Source: Candidatus Bathyarchaeota archaeon
GTDB lineage: Archaea; Thermoproteota; Bathyarchaeia; Bathyarchaeales; DTEX01
DNA: 10,944 nucleotides
NCBI GenBank assembly: GCA_021162225.1
Contig: JAGGZB010000152.1
Span: 1 to 10,944, forward strand
Direction: 5' to 3'
Shown one piece after another: positions 1-7,734 of the stretch. Each line of letters starts with the position of its first letter. Positions within the stretch are counted from its first letter, which is position 1. Under the pieces are notes generated by a model. That model was not told the origin of the DNA and ran no database searches. It was given only the letters and a program-made list of their open reading frames with translations. The position numbers and the translations under genes were made by a program.

Positions 1-39
1 AGTTGCTGCAAAGATAATTTTTGAAATCTTATCTCTCAT
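1..39 (-). CDS. Possible start of a divergent gene running off the window edge
   Basis: On the minus strand an ATG at 39 opens a frame that stays open for all 13 codons to the edge of the window (MRDKISKIIFAAT). The peptide has a basic start followed by a hydrophobic run, as in a membrane or secreted protein N-terminus. No convincing Shine-Dalgarno sequence precedes it. Thirteen codons cannot establish a gene; the divergent position relative to sufC is the only other support. Confidence 0.2.
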   Translation of the reverse strand, partial: MRDKISKIIFAAT

Positions 40-85
40 GAGCAATTTTAGAGATAAACACGTAGCATAGAAGGCGAGAGTCCTC

Positions 86-145
86 AAAATATTAATTAAG
101 AGCTATTGATATGTAGCCTCAGCATGAGAGGGAGAATAAATAAAC
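86..145 (+). promoter_or_regulatory. Likely promoter and leader of sufCB
   Basis: An AT-only run at 86-99 (aaaatattaattaa) is the best archaeal TATA-box candidate. It lies about 50 bases before the GTG start of sufC, which would give a leader of roughly 25-30 bases. A purine-rich GAGGGAG at 128-134 lies 11 bases before the start and could pair with the 16S rRNA tail. The box is assigned by eye; no transcription start is known. Confidence 0.4.
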
Positions 146-901
146 GTGACTGAAAATATACTTGAGATCAGCAATCTTTCAGTCGAGGTCTCCGGCAGAA
201 TTGTGCTTAAGGATGTAAATTTAAAGATAGCCGAAGGCGAAGTCCACGTATTATTTGGGCCGAACGGTTCAGGTAAAAGCACGCTTTTAATGACAATAAT
301 GGGTTTTCCAGCGTATAAGGTGTTATCGGGAGAGATTATCTTCAAGGGAAGAGATATAACAAATCTGCCAATCAATGAGAGAGTTAAGCTCGGCATAAAT
401 GTAGCCTTTCAGAATCCTCCAGCTATCAGAGGAGTTAAGCTTAGAGAGATAATAGGCCACTGGACCTCCAACGTGAGAGAGACTGAGAACCTTCTCAAAA
501 AAGTGAACTTTTCCCCAGAACTTCTAGATAGAGACGTAAACTTAGGCTTTTCGGGAGGGGAGATCAAAAAGTCTGAAATTCTCCAAATAATGGCCCAGAA
601 GGGAGATTTTTTGATGATAGATGAACCTGACTCCGGAGTTGATGTAGAGAATCTTAAGATAATCGGCAGAGCCATAAATGATATGCTTCGAGACAGATCG
701 GGATTAATAATCACTCACCAGGGCTACATCCTACGCTTCATAAACGCTCACGTGGCACATGTAATTCTTCAAGGCACAATAGTATGTTCAGGAAGCCCCA
801 CTAAAATATTAACTCAAATCCTCACCGAGGGATATGGCTGGTGTTATAAATGTCCGATGAGAAGAAGAATAGAGAGGAGAGAAACGGAGACAAACTCTTA
901 G
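146..901 (+). CDS. sufC: SufC, ATPase of the SUF iron-sulfur cluster assembly complex
   Basis: Cytosolic ABC-type ATPase (251 aa) that drives conformational change in the SufB scaffold during Fe-S cluster assembly. All nucleotide-binding motifs are visible: Walker A GPNGSGKST at 38-46, Q-loop Q89, signature FSGGE at 135-139 followed by the SufC-typical KKSEILQ, Walker B FLMIDEP at 155-161, D-loop SGVD and the switch histidine H191. There are no membrane segments, which fits SufC rather than a transporter ATPase. GTG at 146 is the first possible start after an in-frame stop at 137-139 and has a GAGGGAG upstream. The last 20 residues are basic and carry a C-Y-K-C pair (233 and 236); this tail lies partly in the region that overlaps sufB. 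Translational coupling to sufB is likely. The assignment is firm. Confidence 0.95.
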   Translation: MTENILEISNLSVEVSGRIVLKDVNLKIAEGEVHVLFGPNGSGKSTLLMTIMGFPAYKVLSGEIIFKGRDITNLPINERVKLGINVAFQNPPAIRGVKLREIIGHWTSNVRETENLLKKVNFSPELLDRDVNLGFSGGEIKKSEILQIMAQKGDFLMIDEPDSGVDVENLKIIGRAINDMLRDRSGLIITHQGYILRFINAHVAHVILQGTIVCSGSPTKILTQILTEGYGWCYKCPMRRRIERRETETNS

Positions 902-2064
902 AAAACCTCGGCGCTTTAAGACTTTCAAGAAAGCCGAGGAAATGGCAGGCCTGCGCTCTCTCGAACCTTCCAGACGAGATAATCAAACGAGCTTATGAAG
1001 TCGGCGTTGTATCAGAGGATTCGCGTGCAGCAACCTATTTTCAGATAGATCACTCAGTCATCTCTAAGGCTATCCAGAGGACATTTCAGGGACAACTTGA
1101 AGTTATGAGCACGAAAGAAGCAATGAAGAAATACGATTGGTTCAAGAAGTATTGGTGGAGACTTGTAAGTAAGGATACAGATCAGTTTACTCGCCTAGCA
1201 TATTTGAAGTGGGATCACGGATACTTTATAAGGATTTTAGAGGATCAGAAAGTCACGTTGCCATTACAGTCCTGTCTCTTCGTCTTCACAGATTATCTCA
1301 ACCAGAACGTTCATAACATCGTGATCGCCGAGCCTGGTTCCGAAGCCCAGATAATAACTGGATGCGCCGTTCACCCAAATATCCACGGCGGACTACATGT
1401 TGGAATCTCGGAGTTCTACATAAAGGAGGACGCTAAGCTGACTTTCACCATGATTCATGCGTGGAACAGAAACTTCGATTCACGTCCAAGATCAGCAGCT
1501 CTAATCGGAGATAATGCTACCTTCGTAAGTAACTATCTGCTCTTCCAGCCAGTCAAAAATCTCCAGACGTATCCGGTTGCATACTGTAAAGGAGTCAATT
1601 CAAGAGTTGAATTTAACAACATAATATACGGATCCGAAGATTCACATATAGACGTAGGTTCCAAAGTTATCCTCCAGAATAGCGGAGCTAGAGGGGAAAT
1701 AATAACTAGGGCAATAGCGACGGATAATGCTAAAATATATGCTCGCGGCCTGCTTCAAGGCGAGCATGAGGAAAGCAGAGCGCACTTAGAATGCAGGGGT
1801 CTCTTATTATCAGATAGAGCAATGATTTACACGATTCCAGAGCTTCTTGCCAAGGCTCAAGGCGCCGAGCTCTCCCACGAAGCTGCTGTTGGAAAGATCG
1901 CCGAGGAAGAAATCTACTACTTAATGGCTAGGGGATTCTCTGAGAAAGAGGCAGCCTCATTGATAGTGAGAGGATTCATGGACGTAAGCATATTTGGACT
2001 TCCCAGAGATCTTGAAGAAAATATTAAGAGAATAGTTAAGGCTACGGCTGAAAGAGCTCTATAA
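850..2064 (+). CDS. sufB: SufB/SufD-family scaffold protein of Fe-S cluster assembly
   Basis: Scaffold on which Fe-S clusters are built, working with SufC (404 aa). The C-terminal beta-helix core is recognisable, including GCAVHPNIHGGLHVGISEFY at 171-190 and MIHAWN at 201-206. Two landmarks of the family are present: a cysteine in HLECRG (C315) and the SHEAAVGKI segment with H343 and E344, which corresponds to the conserved His-Glu of bacterial SufB. The N-terminal 30 residues are highly charged and probably flexible. The ATG at 850 follows a GGTG at 839-842 and lies inside sufC, so the two genes overlap by 52 bases in different frames. No sufD, sufS or sufU is adjacent, which fits the minimal SufBC systems of many archaea, where SufB is thought to act as a homodimer. 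SufD is an alternative label, but the conserved Cys favours SufB. Confidence 0.92.
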   Translation: MSDEKKNREERNGDKLLENLGALRLSRKPRKWQACALSNLPDEIIKRAYEVGVVSEDSRAATYFQIDHSVISKAIQRTFQGQLEVMSTKEAMKKYDWFKKYWWRLVSKDTDQFTRLAYLKWDHGYFIRILEDQKVTLPLQSCLFVFTDYLNQNVHNIVIAEPGSEAQIITGCAVHPNIHGGLHVGISEFYIKEDAKLTFTMIHAWNRNFDSRPRSAALIGDNATFVSNYLLFQPVKNLQTYPVAYCKGVNSRVEFNNIIYGSEDSHIDVGSKVILQNSGARGEIITRAIATDNAKIYARGLLQGEHEESRAHLECRGLLLSDRAMIYTIPELLAKAQGAELSHEAAVGKIAEEEIYYLMARGFSEKEAASLIVRGFMDVSIFGLPRDLEENIKRIVKATAERAL

Positions 2065-2091
2065 AACCAGAATTGCAAAACATCCCAATAA

Positions 2092-3027
2092 TTAGATAAA
2101 ATCTATAATTCTTTTCTGGAGACTTCCCTCTCTTAACCCTATGACATAATCGACTATGTGATTTACATTTCTAAATTTGAGATTTAAAAGCTTACTGAAG
2201 CCCCATCCAGTACATTTTATGCTTGAGATAATCGATGCAGCCGTTACAGATTTAACTAAGTCCCGCGTTAGCTGTAGAGAAGCTAGGAAGGAGCCGCACC
2301 ATACGTCTCCAGCCCCCGTCGTGTCGACTATCTTTTCAATCGGAAATCTCAGTGCTGGAATCATCTGGACGCCGCTCTCCTCAGAAGAGATTATAGCTCC
2401 GAACTCTCCCAGCGTGACGATTAAGGTCTTCGCCTTCAGCATCTTTATCGCTAGGGACAATGAGTCAACGCTTGCTAAGGCTTTAGCTTCAGAATCGTTT
2501 AGGATGAAATAATCGACTTCTTGAGCCATGTCTCTGAGGATCTCTCTGTTCCTTCTCGTCTTCATATATCCGAGCCATGTGTTTACTGAAATCTTAACCT
2601 TCGGTGATCGACGAATCTTCCTAATGATTCTTTTAACTCTCACCGGGGGAAGCGGAGATACGTGAACAATACCATCTGGTAGTAGAGCCCTTGAAGGCAC
2701 TATTAACGATGAAATTCGAGTTCCAGCGCCGTAGGCAGCCTCGAGATACTCTGCCTCCCACTTTTCATCATACCTTATTCTAAACCTAGTGGAGGGCATC
2801 TTAGAGTACTTTATGAATCTTCTTGGAAACATGCTCAAAATATCCCTATATGGATAGTCTTCGCCTATCACCGAGACTAAACGGACATTGTCAATAAGCG
2901 TTTTCGCAGCTACCGCGGCATATAAAGCCGCTCCTCCAGGCTGAGTATTGACTCCGTTAACGGTCTCAACGTGATCGATCGAGACGTGACCTATAAATGT
3001 TAAGCTTTCAGTCAACGAATAATTCAA
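2092..3027 (-). CDS. PfkB/ribokinase-family carbohydrate or nucleoside kinase
   Basis: Cytosolic kinase (311 aa) that transfers phosphate from ATP or another donor to a hydroxyl of a sugar or nucleoside. The family's landmarks are an N-terminal substrate-binding GG (PGGAA, 30-34), YFILNDSEAKAL at 173-184, IVTLGEFGA at 203-211, and the second PfkB signature DTTGAGD at 235-241 with catalytic base D241, followed by VWCGSF. The length is typical. The substrate cannot be read from the sequence; the lid region (about 80-100) has RFRIRYDEKWEAEYL, which does not match a ribokinase or fructokinase that I can name. The start is a TTG at 3027; a second TTG at 3015 is also possible because recognisable family sequence begins only at LTFIGHVSIDHV. 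It is convergent with sufB (27-base gap) and divergent from the membrane protein gene at 3146, so it is probably transcribed alone. Confidence 0.85.
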   Translation of the reverse strand: MNYSLTESLTFIGHVSIDHVETVNGVNTQPGGAALYAAVAAKTLIDNVRLVSVIGEDYPYRDILSMFPRRFIKYSKMPSTRFRIRYDEKWEAEYLEAAYGAGTRISSLIVPSRALLPDGIVHVSPLPPVRVKRIIRKIRRSPKVKISVNTWLGYMKTRRNREILRDMAQEVDYFILNDSEAKALASVDSLSLAIKMLKAKTLIVTLGEFGAIISSEESGVQMIPALRFPIEKIVDTTGAGDVWCGSFLASLQLTRDLVKSVTAASIISSIKCTGWGFSKLLNLKFRNVNHIVDYVIGLREGSLQKRIIDFI

Positions 3028-3145
3028 CCCCAGTATCTAAAGAGTTTAACATTTCGTCATCCTTAAAGATAACCAAACTTATTCTTTTAGCTAATATTTA
3101 TTAAATTCTTTGTAGACTAAATATCGACACGGGGAGAACCTTCGG
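3028..3145. promoter_or_regulatory. Divergent intergenic region with promoters for both sides
   Basis: This is a 118-base gap between the PfkB kinase and the membrane protein gene. For the plus strand, TTTATTAAA near 3098-3106 is a plausible TATA box. It leaves room for a short leader that carries GGGGAG at 3131-3136, nine bases before the ATG at 3146. For the minus strand, TCTTTAAGG (plus-strand positions 3061-3069) or the same AT-rich block near 3098 could serve the kinase. No palindromic operator stands out. Confidence 0.4.
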
Positions 3146-3724
3146 ATGCGCAGAAGATCCATCAGAAGTGAAATAAGACGTAGACTACCCAGGATATTGA
3201 TTAACGTCACTGTTGCATTTCTTTTCTGGATCATAAGTCAGGTAGGCCCCCTATTCGTTAAAGGTATAATTATCCCTGGAATAAATCTGCCCCCTCCCTT
3301 TAACACGGTCTCTTCGATAATTGGATTAACCGCAACATTAGTCATGATATTATTCCTTATAAGAGCTGTGTCCGATATATTATTCTTCACCGATGTCTCA
3401 ACTGAGATCTTCCTGAAAACTTTGGGGATTAAGGAGAAGAGGCCTCTAAAGAGGGCGGCGAGGGACATAACGTACATTATTCTAACGTTGCTATTGGTAA
3501 CGGCGGCTTCACCCATCTTATCCTCCATCCCTCAAGTCGGCGGATACTTAAACGCTATATTGAGTTTCTCTGCTCTTGGAATATTTTTGATCCTAATCTA
3601 TGACATAGGCAGAGTTATACACGAGGTTTTATCCGAAAAGACGCGGAGAATGGCTGACTGGATCAGCAATCACGTTGAGGAAAGAAGAAATCGGAGGGAA
3701 AGGAATGAACGCGACAGCAACTAG
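3146..3724 (+). CDS. Small integral membrane protein, four predicted helices, function unknown
   Basis: I do not recognise a named family. The 192-residue product starts with a very basic stretch (MRRRSIRSEIRRR). It then has four hydrophobic segments at about 17-36, 53-78, 107-127 and 133-157, and ends in a long charged tail rich in Arg and Glu (about 160-192). By the positive-inside rule both termini should face the cytoplasm. The ATG has a GGGGAG nine bases upstream. Its last 20 bases overlap the start of the following transporter gene, so the two are probably co-translated. This suggests, without proving it, that it is an accessory or regulatory partner of that transporter. No catalytic motif is visible. 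Confidence 0.75.
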   Translation: MRRRSIRSEIRRRLPRILINVTVAFLFWIISQVGPLFVKGIIIPGINLPPPFNTVSSIIGLTATLVMILFLIRAVSDILFFTDVSTEIFLKTLGIKEKRPLKRAARDITYIILTLLLVTAASPILSSIPQVGGYLNAILSFSALGIFLILIYDIGRVIHEVLSEKTRRMADWISNHVEERRNRRERNERDSN

Positions 3725-4970
3725 TTTCATCATGATCTATCTTTTAACGTTGCTACTTATAGCCACCGACATGGTTCCTATGTCCGTGGCCGCGCTCATC
3801 GGCGCCCTCTTCACCGTGTGGATAGGCTTAAGCTATGGTGTCTTCACCTATGAGGAGGCTACAAGCTTTATTGACATGAAGCTACTCGGCCTCCTCATCG
3901 GAACGATGATCGTGATGGAAGTGGCGTATAGAAGTGGACTATTTCGTCTGATAGCCTTATACACGATCAGAGCCGCTGGAGGGGATCAGCGGATTCTATT
4001 CGTCATAATGTGCATAACTTCGGCGGCCGTCTCTATGTTTCTCAGCGACTCGACGGCCCTCCTGTTGATAGCGGCCGCTGTAACGGCGATAAGCAGGGTC
4101 ATGAATTACGATCCCGTGCCATATTTTGTCTCAGCCTCTATAATGATTAATCTCGGCGGAACCAGTACGCTGATCGGTTCTGTAAGCAACATGATAATCG
4201 GGTTATCAGCTGGTTTAAGCTTCTCGGATTTTATAGTCTATCTTTCTCCCTGTGAGCTCATTCTCTGGATGCTCACCACGCTGACCCTGTATATGCTATA
4301 TAAGTCGAAGTTAAAGGGAAAGAATGAAGTGCCTGAGTATGATCCCTGGGAGGGTATAGAAGATAGGAAACCTCTAATATGGTCGGCTATTCTCTTAGCG
4401 GTTTTTCTAGGCCTCTTCACAGTTCATAAAAACCTTGGAATCCCGCCTGAAGCTGTGGCTTTGGGATGCGCTGTTTTGGCATTAGCTATAGGCAGAGCTG
4501 ACCCCACAGAGGTATTTAGAAGCATAGACTGGGAGACAATATTCTTTCTTGGAGGGTTCTTCATAATTGTTGGAGGGCTTGAAAAAACCGGATTACTCAA
4601 TGATCTTGCCGGATGGTTCATGAATATGACCGGGGGCGGAACATTCGTCTTATCTACGATTCTTTTATGGATCAGTGGGCTTACAAGCACCGTTGTCAGC
4701 AATATAGCCGTCGCATTAACCTTCACTCCGATAATAAGGGATCTCGGAGCAGCGAATACTATTCCAATATGGTCTGCTCTTGTTTTAGGATCCAACTTGG
4801 GGGGCGCCGCTACTCCATTAAGCGGCGTAGTCACGATTATGACTCTGGGAGCATTAAAGCGTGAAGGATTCAAAATAAGCATGTCGGAGATCACTACGGC
4901 TGGAGTATTAAAGACTTTCACGCAGCTTCTATTTGCAAATCTATATATTCTTATAAGGTTTGGATTATAA
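3705..4970 (+). CDS. ArsB/NhaD/SLC13-type ion transporter (ion transporter superfamily)
   Basis: Polytopic inner-membrane permease (421 aa) built as two homologous halves. The first half has LSDST at 113-117 and the hairpin signature MINLGGTSTLIGSVSNMIIG at 147-166. The second has VSNIAVALTF at 331-340 and LGSNLGGAATPLSG at 361-374. These correspond to the paired re-entrant hairpins of the ArsB, P-protein and NhaD families. A hydrophilic loop (about 200-223) separates the halves. The sequence TLIGSVSN replaces the TLIGDPPN usual in many P-protein and ArsB relatives, so the transported ion (arsenite, Na+/H+, a dicarboxylate or another anion) cannot be assigned. I chose the ATG at 3705 because GGAGG at 3692-3696 precedes it by 8 bases; a TTG at 3675 would add 10 charged residues. 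It overlaps the membrane protein gene before it. Confidence 0.85.
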   Translation: MNATATSFIMIYLLTLLLIATDMVPMSVAALIGALFTVWIGLSYGVFTYEEATSFIDMKLLGLLIGTMIVMEVAYRSGLFRLIALYTIRAAGGDQRILFVIMCITSAAVSMFLSDSTALLLIAAAVTAISRVMNYDPVPYFVSASIMINLGGTSTLIGSVSNMIIGLSAGLSFSDFIVYLSPCELILWMLTTLTLYMLYKSKLKGKNEVPEYDPWEGIEDRKPLIWSAILLAVFLGLFTVHKNLGIPPEAVALGCAVLALAIGRADPTEVFRSIDWETIFFLGGFFIIVGGLEKTGLLNDLAGWFMNMTGGGTFVLSTILLWISGLTSTVVSNIAVALTFTPIIRDLGAANTIPIWSALVLGSNLGGAATPLSGVVTIMTLGALKREGFKISMSEITTAGVLKTFTQLLFANLYILIRFGL

Positions 4971-4992
4971 GATTGAGGAAGAGGAAGAGCGA

Positions 4993-5259
4993 ATGACGAA
5001 GATAAAGGAGTGGCTCTCCTTCAAGGAGAGAAGGCTAGAAAAGTATGAGGAGGCTAAAAGGGAATTCATCAAGGCTATTGGAAAACCAGTCATAATGATC
5101 CCCCTAGAGCTTCCGAAAAGCTTAATGTTTCTGAGAGATGAATTCTGCGCTCTGGAAAATGATGAAGAATTCATTAGGAGAATGCAGAGATCCTGCGTGA
5201 GGTATCTTAAGAGGAGATTTGCTTCAAAGATTGCTGAATATAAGAAACAAAAGAAATAA
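4993..5259 (+). CDS. Small charged protein of unknown function
   Basis: This 88-residue soluble protein is dominated by Lys, Arg and Glu and is predicted to be mostly helical. The first third (KERRLEKYEEAKREFIKA) could form an amphipathic or coiled-coil helix. A short apolar segment KPVIMIPLELPKSLMFL follows, and then a basic C-terminal helix with two cysteines. The ATG at 4993 follows a purine-rich block (gaggaagaggaagag, 4975-4989) that can act as ribosome binding site. A TTG at 4960, inside the end of the transporter gene, would add 11 residues. The gap of 22 bases after the transporter stop makes it the third member of that transcription unit. I recognise no family; it may be a lineage-specific protein. 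Confidence 0.65.
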   Translation: MTKIKEWLSFKERRLEKYEEAKREFIKAIGKPVIMIPLELPKSLMFLRDEFCALENDEEFIRRMQRSCVRYLKRRFASKIAEYKKQKK

Positions 5260-5310
5260 GAGGTTCTATTCAGGTTTTATATCGATAGGCTAAAAGAGTG
5301 AAATGATGCT

Positions 5311-6684
5311 TTAGGGCTTCCATCCTCCAATGGAGAAGCCCAGTCCGTGAGGTTGCAGAGTATCTGTTCTAACTTTTCCATCTTTAACCTTGAAAAGAGT
5401 TTCATGCCTTTTCTGAATTTCCAGATAAGCGAATGGGAGATACTGCCTAGCATTGTATTCGAAACCCATTATTGGATGTGTCCTCGCAGCTAGACTTGCA
5501 GAATGAACCAGAGCTAGTCCTGGACACGTGAGATCTTGAATAGAATATGGAATTCCCAAATGCTCCATCTTCGCTATGTAAAGTAGGCTGGAGGAATGCC
5601 ACTTACACGCCTTAATCGCAACTCCGGACCAGCCTAGTTTGAGGGCTAATTCGAAGCTCTCAAGATCGGTTACGCCTTCATCCGCCAAGACAGGCTTCAC
5701 CTCCGAGACTTTATGCATAGAGAACATATGTCTGCGGAGATCACGTTCAGTCGGCTGCTCTAGATAGAGGAGGCTGTTAAATGCCAGGGGGGACTCCTTC
5801 TTCAGCTTCCTGAGATATTCTAACGTGACCTCCGGATTGGCGTTCATCTCATTAGAGTCTACGGAAAGGTAGAATCTATCGCGTCCTTTCCTTTTTAAGA
5901 CCTCTTGGGCTATCTCAGCCACCGCTTTCGTTCTTTTAACATCCCAGTCTACATCAACTCCGCTGAGTTTAACCTTTAAACAGAAGATTCCATCCCTTTC
6001 GATCCATTCCTCAAGACTAACAGGTAAGCCGTCTTTGGGATCCGAAGCATCCACCTCGTCTCGGGTCAGCTTATCCAGCGCTCCGACAAGGTGGAATACT
6101 GGCAGCTCCTTGACGTATGAAGGCCGAAGATAATCGGATATATATTTTCCGCGGAATTCCTCCCCCAGATAGAAACTTAAATCGTGATCCATATACTCTC
6201 TGCCATAGCCTTCATATGATGAGATCTCATTCACCCGGCCGAAAGCATCATGGAGTGCAGCGTCGATAGGAGATGTTGCGACTAGAACCCCCAATATAGG
6301 CATTGGAATCTCTAACTTTAAGTCTTTGTCGACATTTTTCGCAATCTTCAGAATCTCAGGCTTGTTCTTCAGCATTATGTCGATTGGGTGGGCGTATTCT
6401 TTACCCGCCGTCTTTTCGAGCATTCTACAAGTTCTTACGCCTATCTCCTTCATTGCCTCCACTTTCTTTTCGTGGGAGACCTTTGGGTCTGGAAACGCCC
6501 ACTTATCCACGAGAGGCATCGCTCCCCATCCTTCAGCCACTTCGCCTTTCTTATTCTCTACGGTCGCCTTCACAATGAAGGATGTAGATGCATCAACAAT
6601 TACATTTCCGAACTTCAAGGGAACACGAAACTTGTCAGTTCTGAAGAAACATTCAAAACTTAATACCCGAATATCCGAGTCCAT
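5311..6684 (-). CDS. Enolase-superfamily enzyme (mandelate racemase/muconate lactonizing type), substrate unknown
   Basis: Members of this superfamily abstract a proton next to a carboxylate with help from Mg2+, usually to dehydrate or epimerise sugar acids. Counting from the start chosen here (457 aa), the active site is complete: K-V-K on barrel strand 2 (K237, K239), metal ligands D276 in LSVDSNEMN, E309 in LYLEQPTERD and D335/E336 in VLADEGVTD, and K358 in VAIKACK. The N-terminal capping domain includes SPIDAALHDAFGR. The protein is longer than the usual 360-400 residues, with extra sequence between about 155 and 230. From memory, this layout resembles a long uncharacterised subgroup common in Planctomycetes. 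I prefer the ATG at 6684, because family similarity begins there (DIRVLSFE); an ATG at 6711 adds nine residues. It lies 69 bases downstream of the isomerase gene on the same strand. Confidence 0.88.
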   Translation of the reverse strand: MDSDIRVLSFECFFRTDKFRVPLKFGNVIVDASTSFIVKATVENKKGEVAEGWGAMPLVDKWAFPDPKVSHEKKVEAMKEIGVRTCRMLEKTAGKEYAHPIDIMLKNKPEILKIAKNVDKDLKLEIPMPILGVLVATSPIDAALHDAFGRVNEISSYEGYGREYMDHDLSFYLGEEFRGKYISDYLRPSYVKELPVFHLVGALDKLTRDEVDASDPKDGLPVSLEEWIERDGIFCLKVKLSGVDVDWDVKRTKAVAEIAQEVLKRKGRDRFYLSVDSNEMNANPEVTLEYLRKLKKESPLAFNSLLYLEQPTERDLRRHMFSMHKVSEVKPVLADEGVTDLESFELALKLGWSGVAIKACKWHSSSLLYIAKMEHLGIPYSIQDLTCPGLALVHSASLAARTHPIMGFEYNARQYLPFAYLEIQKRHETLFKVKDGKVRTDTLQPHGLGFSIGGWKP

Positions 6685-6753
6685 ACTTCTGCTTCCCACC
6701 TTTACATTCATGAGATATATCTTTCAGCATCGCTATTAGGTTAATCCCTAATT

Positions 6754-7599
6754 CTAAATCATCCAGCTCCTATTCAATATTTTCTTTAGATATTTAAGGT
6801 CGTTTCTCGTCAGTTTGATTAGCTCACCGAGGCTGATGTTGTGGTACTCACTATGAATAGAAACCGGACCATCGAATCCCATTTGTTTAAGATACTTAAA
6901 AACCTCCATCCATGGAACTAAACCTTCCGATAGCGGAACCGTTCTCACCACCCATCTTTTCTCTCCGGTTTCTCTATCTTCCTCTCTAAACCAGCCAAAG
7001 TCCTTCACCGCCACCATCCGAACATATTCTCCTAAAATATCCATCCCTATCTTCCATCCGGAAATTCCTCCCTCAACTGCCATGTGTCCCGGATCAATAT
7101 ACGCACAGAGATACTCTGGATTATAGCCTTTTAGAAGAAGATAGAGTACCGCCGGATTCGACGTTAAAAAGTCTCCGGAGTGTATGTGAAGCCCGGCTGT
7201 GACACCGTATTCCTCGCTTAGTCTACATATACCCTTGAGATCTACATTGCGCACATGCTTGATCTGCTCCCTAACTTTCCCGAATTTCACATATCTCCAA
7301 TATCCAAGCTTTATGAACTTAACATTGCATTCGGAAGCTGTCTTGAATATCTCCTCTGCATATTTTTCATCGGCACTCGTTATGTTGGAGGTTATCATAG
7401 GAACCTCTAGTCCCCTAGAGTTGAACATCTCCACTGCTTCAGGCAGTCTCCGCGAGACCTCTTCAGGCTGCACGTGACCTCCAGGCCGTACTGTTAAGTC
7501 CACCCCGTCGAATCCCATCATCGCTATGTAGTCAGCGGCATCCTCAACATTGAGATTTCCGATTTTCTTTAACATTTTAGAAAACATCAGCAGCTTCAT
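6754..7599 (-). CDS. Sugar phosphate isomerase/epimerase-like TIM-barrel protein
   Basis: This 281-residue protein belongs to the xylose isomerase-like / AP endonuclease family 2 barrels, which isomerise or epimerise sugars, or cleave keto-acids, with a divalent metal. Visible landmarks are GFDGVDLTVRPGGHV at 29-43, IKLGYW at 96-101, YIDPGHM at 167-173 with the metal ligands D169 and H172, VAVKDF at 197-201, and SIHSEYH at 247-253 with the metal ligand E251. The first acidic ligand of epimerases is less clear: the corresponding strand reads GLHIHSGDF (136-144). The ATG at 7599 matches the family start (MKLLMFSKML); an ATG at 7614 would add five residues. It is the first gene of a two-gene unit with the enolase-like enzyme, which suggests sequential steps on the same sugar or sugar acid. 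Confidence 0.85.
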   Translation of the reverse strand: MKLLMFSKMLKKIGNLNVEDAADYIAMMGFDGVDLTVRPGGHVQPEEVSRRLPEAVEMFNSRGLEVPMITSNITSADEKYAEEIFKTASECNVKFIKLGYWRYVKFGKVREQIKHVRNVDLKGICRLSEEYGVTAGLHIHSGDFLTSNPAVLYLLLKGYNPEYLCAYIDPGHMAVEGGISGWKIGMDILGEYVRMVAVKDFGWFREEDRETGEKRWVVRTVPLSEGLVPWMEVFKYLKQMGFDGPVSIHSEYHNISLGELIKLTRNDLKYLKKILNRSWMI

Positions 7600-7630
7600 A
7601 CGTTCACACTTCATATTGCTGAATACACGT

Positions 7631-7665
7631 TAAAGAAACGTTAAAAACGGATAAATCTTTCTTCA
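7631..7665 (-). promoter_or_regulatory. Likely promoter of the isomerase-enolase pair
   Basis: Read on the minus strand, a purine-rich stretch (gaagaaag) is followed by ATTTAT, whose TTTAT core covers plus-strand positions 7651-7655. This resembles an archaeal BRE plus TATA box. It lies 52 bases before the ATG at 7599, giving a leader of about 25 bases. Two near-copies of TTAACGTTTCTTTAACGT sit just downstream (7625-7643), over the likely transcription start, and could be a regulator site. All of this is by eye. Confidence 0.4.
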
Positions 7666-7734
7666 TCTTTTAGAATAGATTTAAACCCATCTAGGCGAGG
7701 GATTACTTCCTCTTATTCCTCTGGGAGAAGACTA

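Noticed and set aside
2065..2091. Terminator between sufB and the PfkB kinase
   Set aside because: The gap is 27 bases and has no hairpin or long T tract.
4424..4921. Minus-strand open frame of 165 codons opposite the transporter
   Set aside because: The plus-strand frame carries clear transporter signatures; the opposite frame is its shadow, with no family features.
5260..5310. Bidirectional terminator between convergent genes
   Set aside because: There are only short T runs (ttttat at 5275-5280, and ctttt on the other strand) and no stable hairpin, so the evidence is too weak to annotate.
6303..6739. Plus-strand open frames opposite the enolase-like gene
   Set aside because: Three overlapping frames of up to 137 codons all fall opposite the N-terminal part of the enolase-like protein and have no recognisable content.
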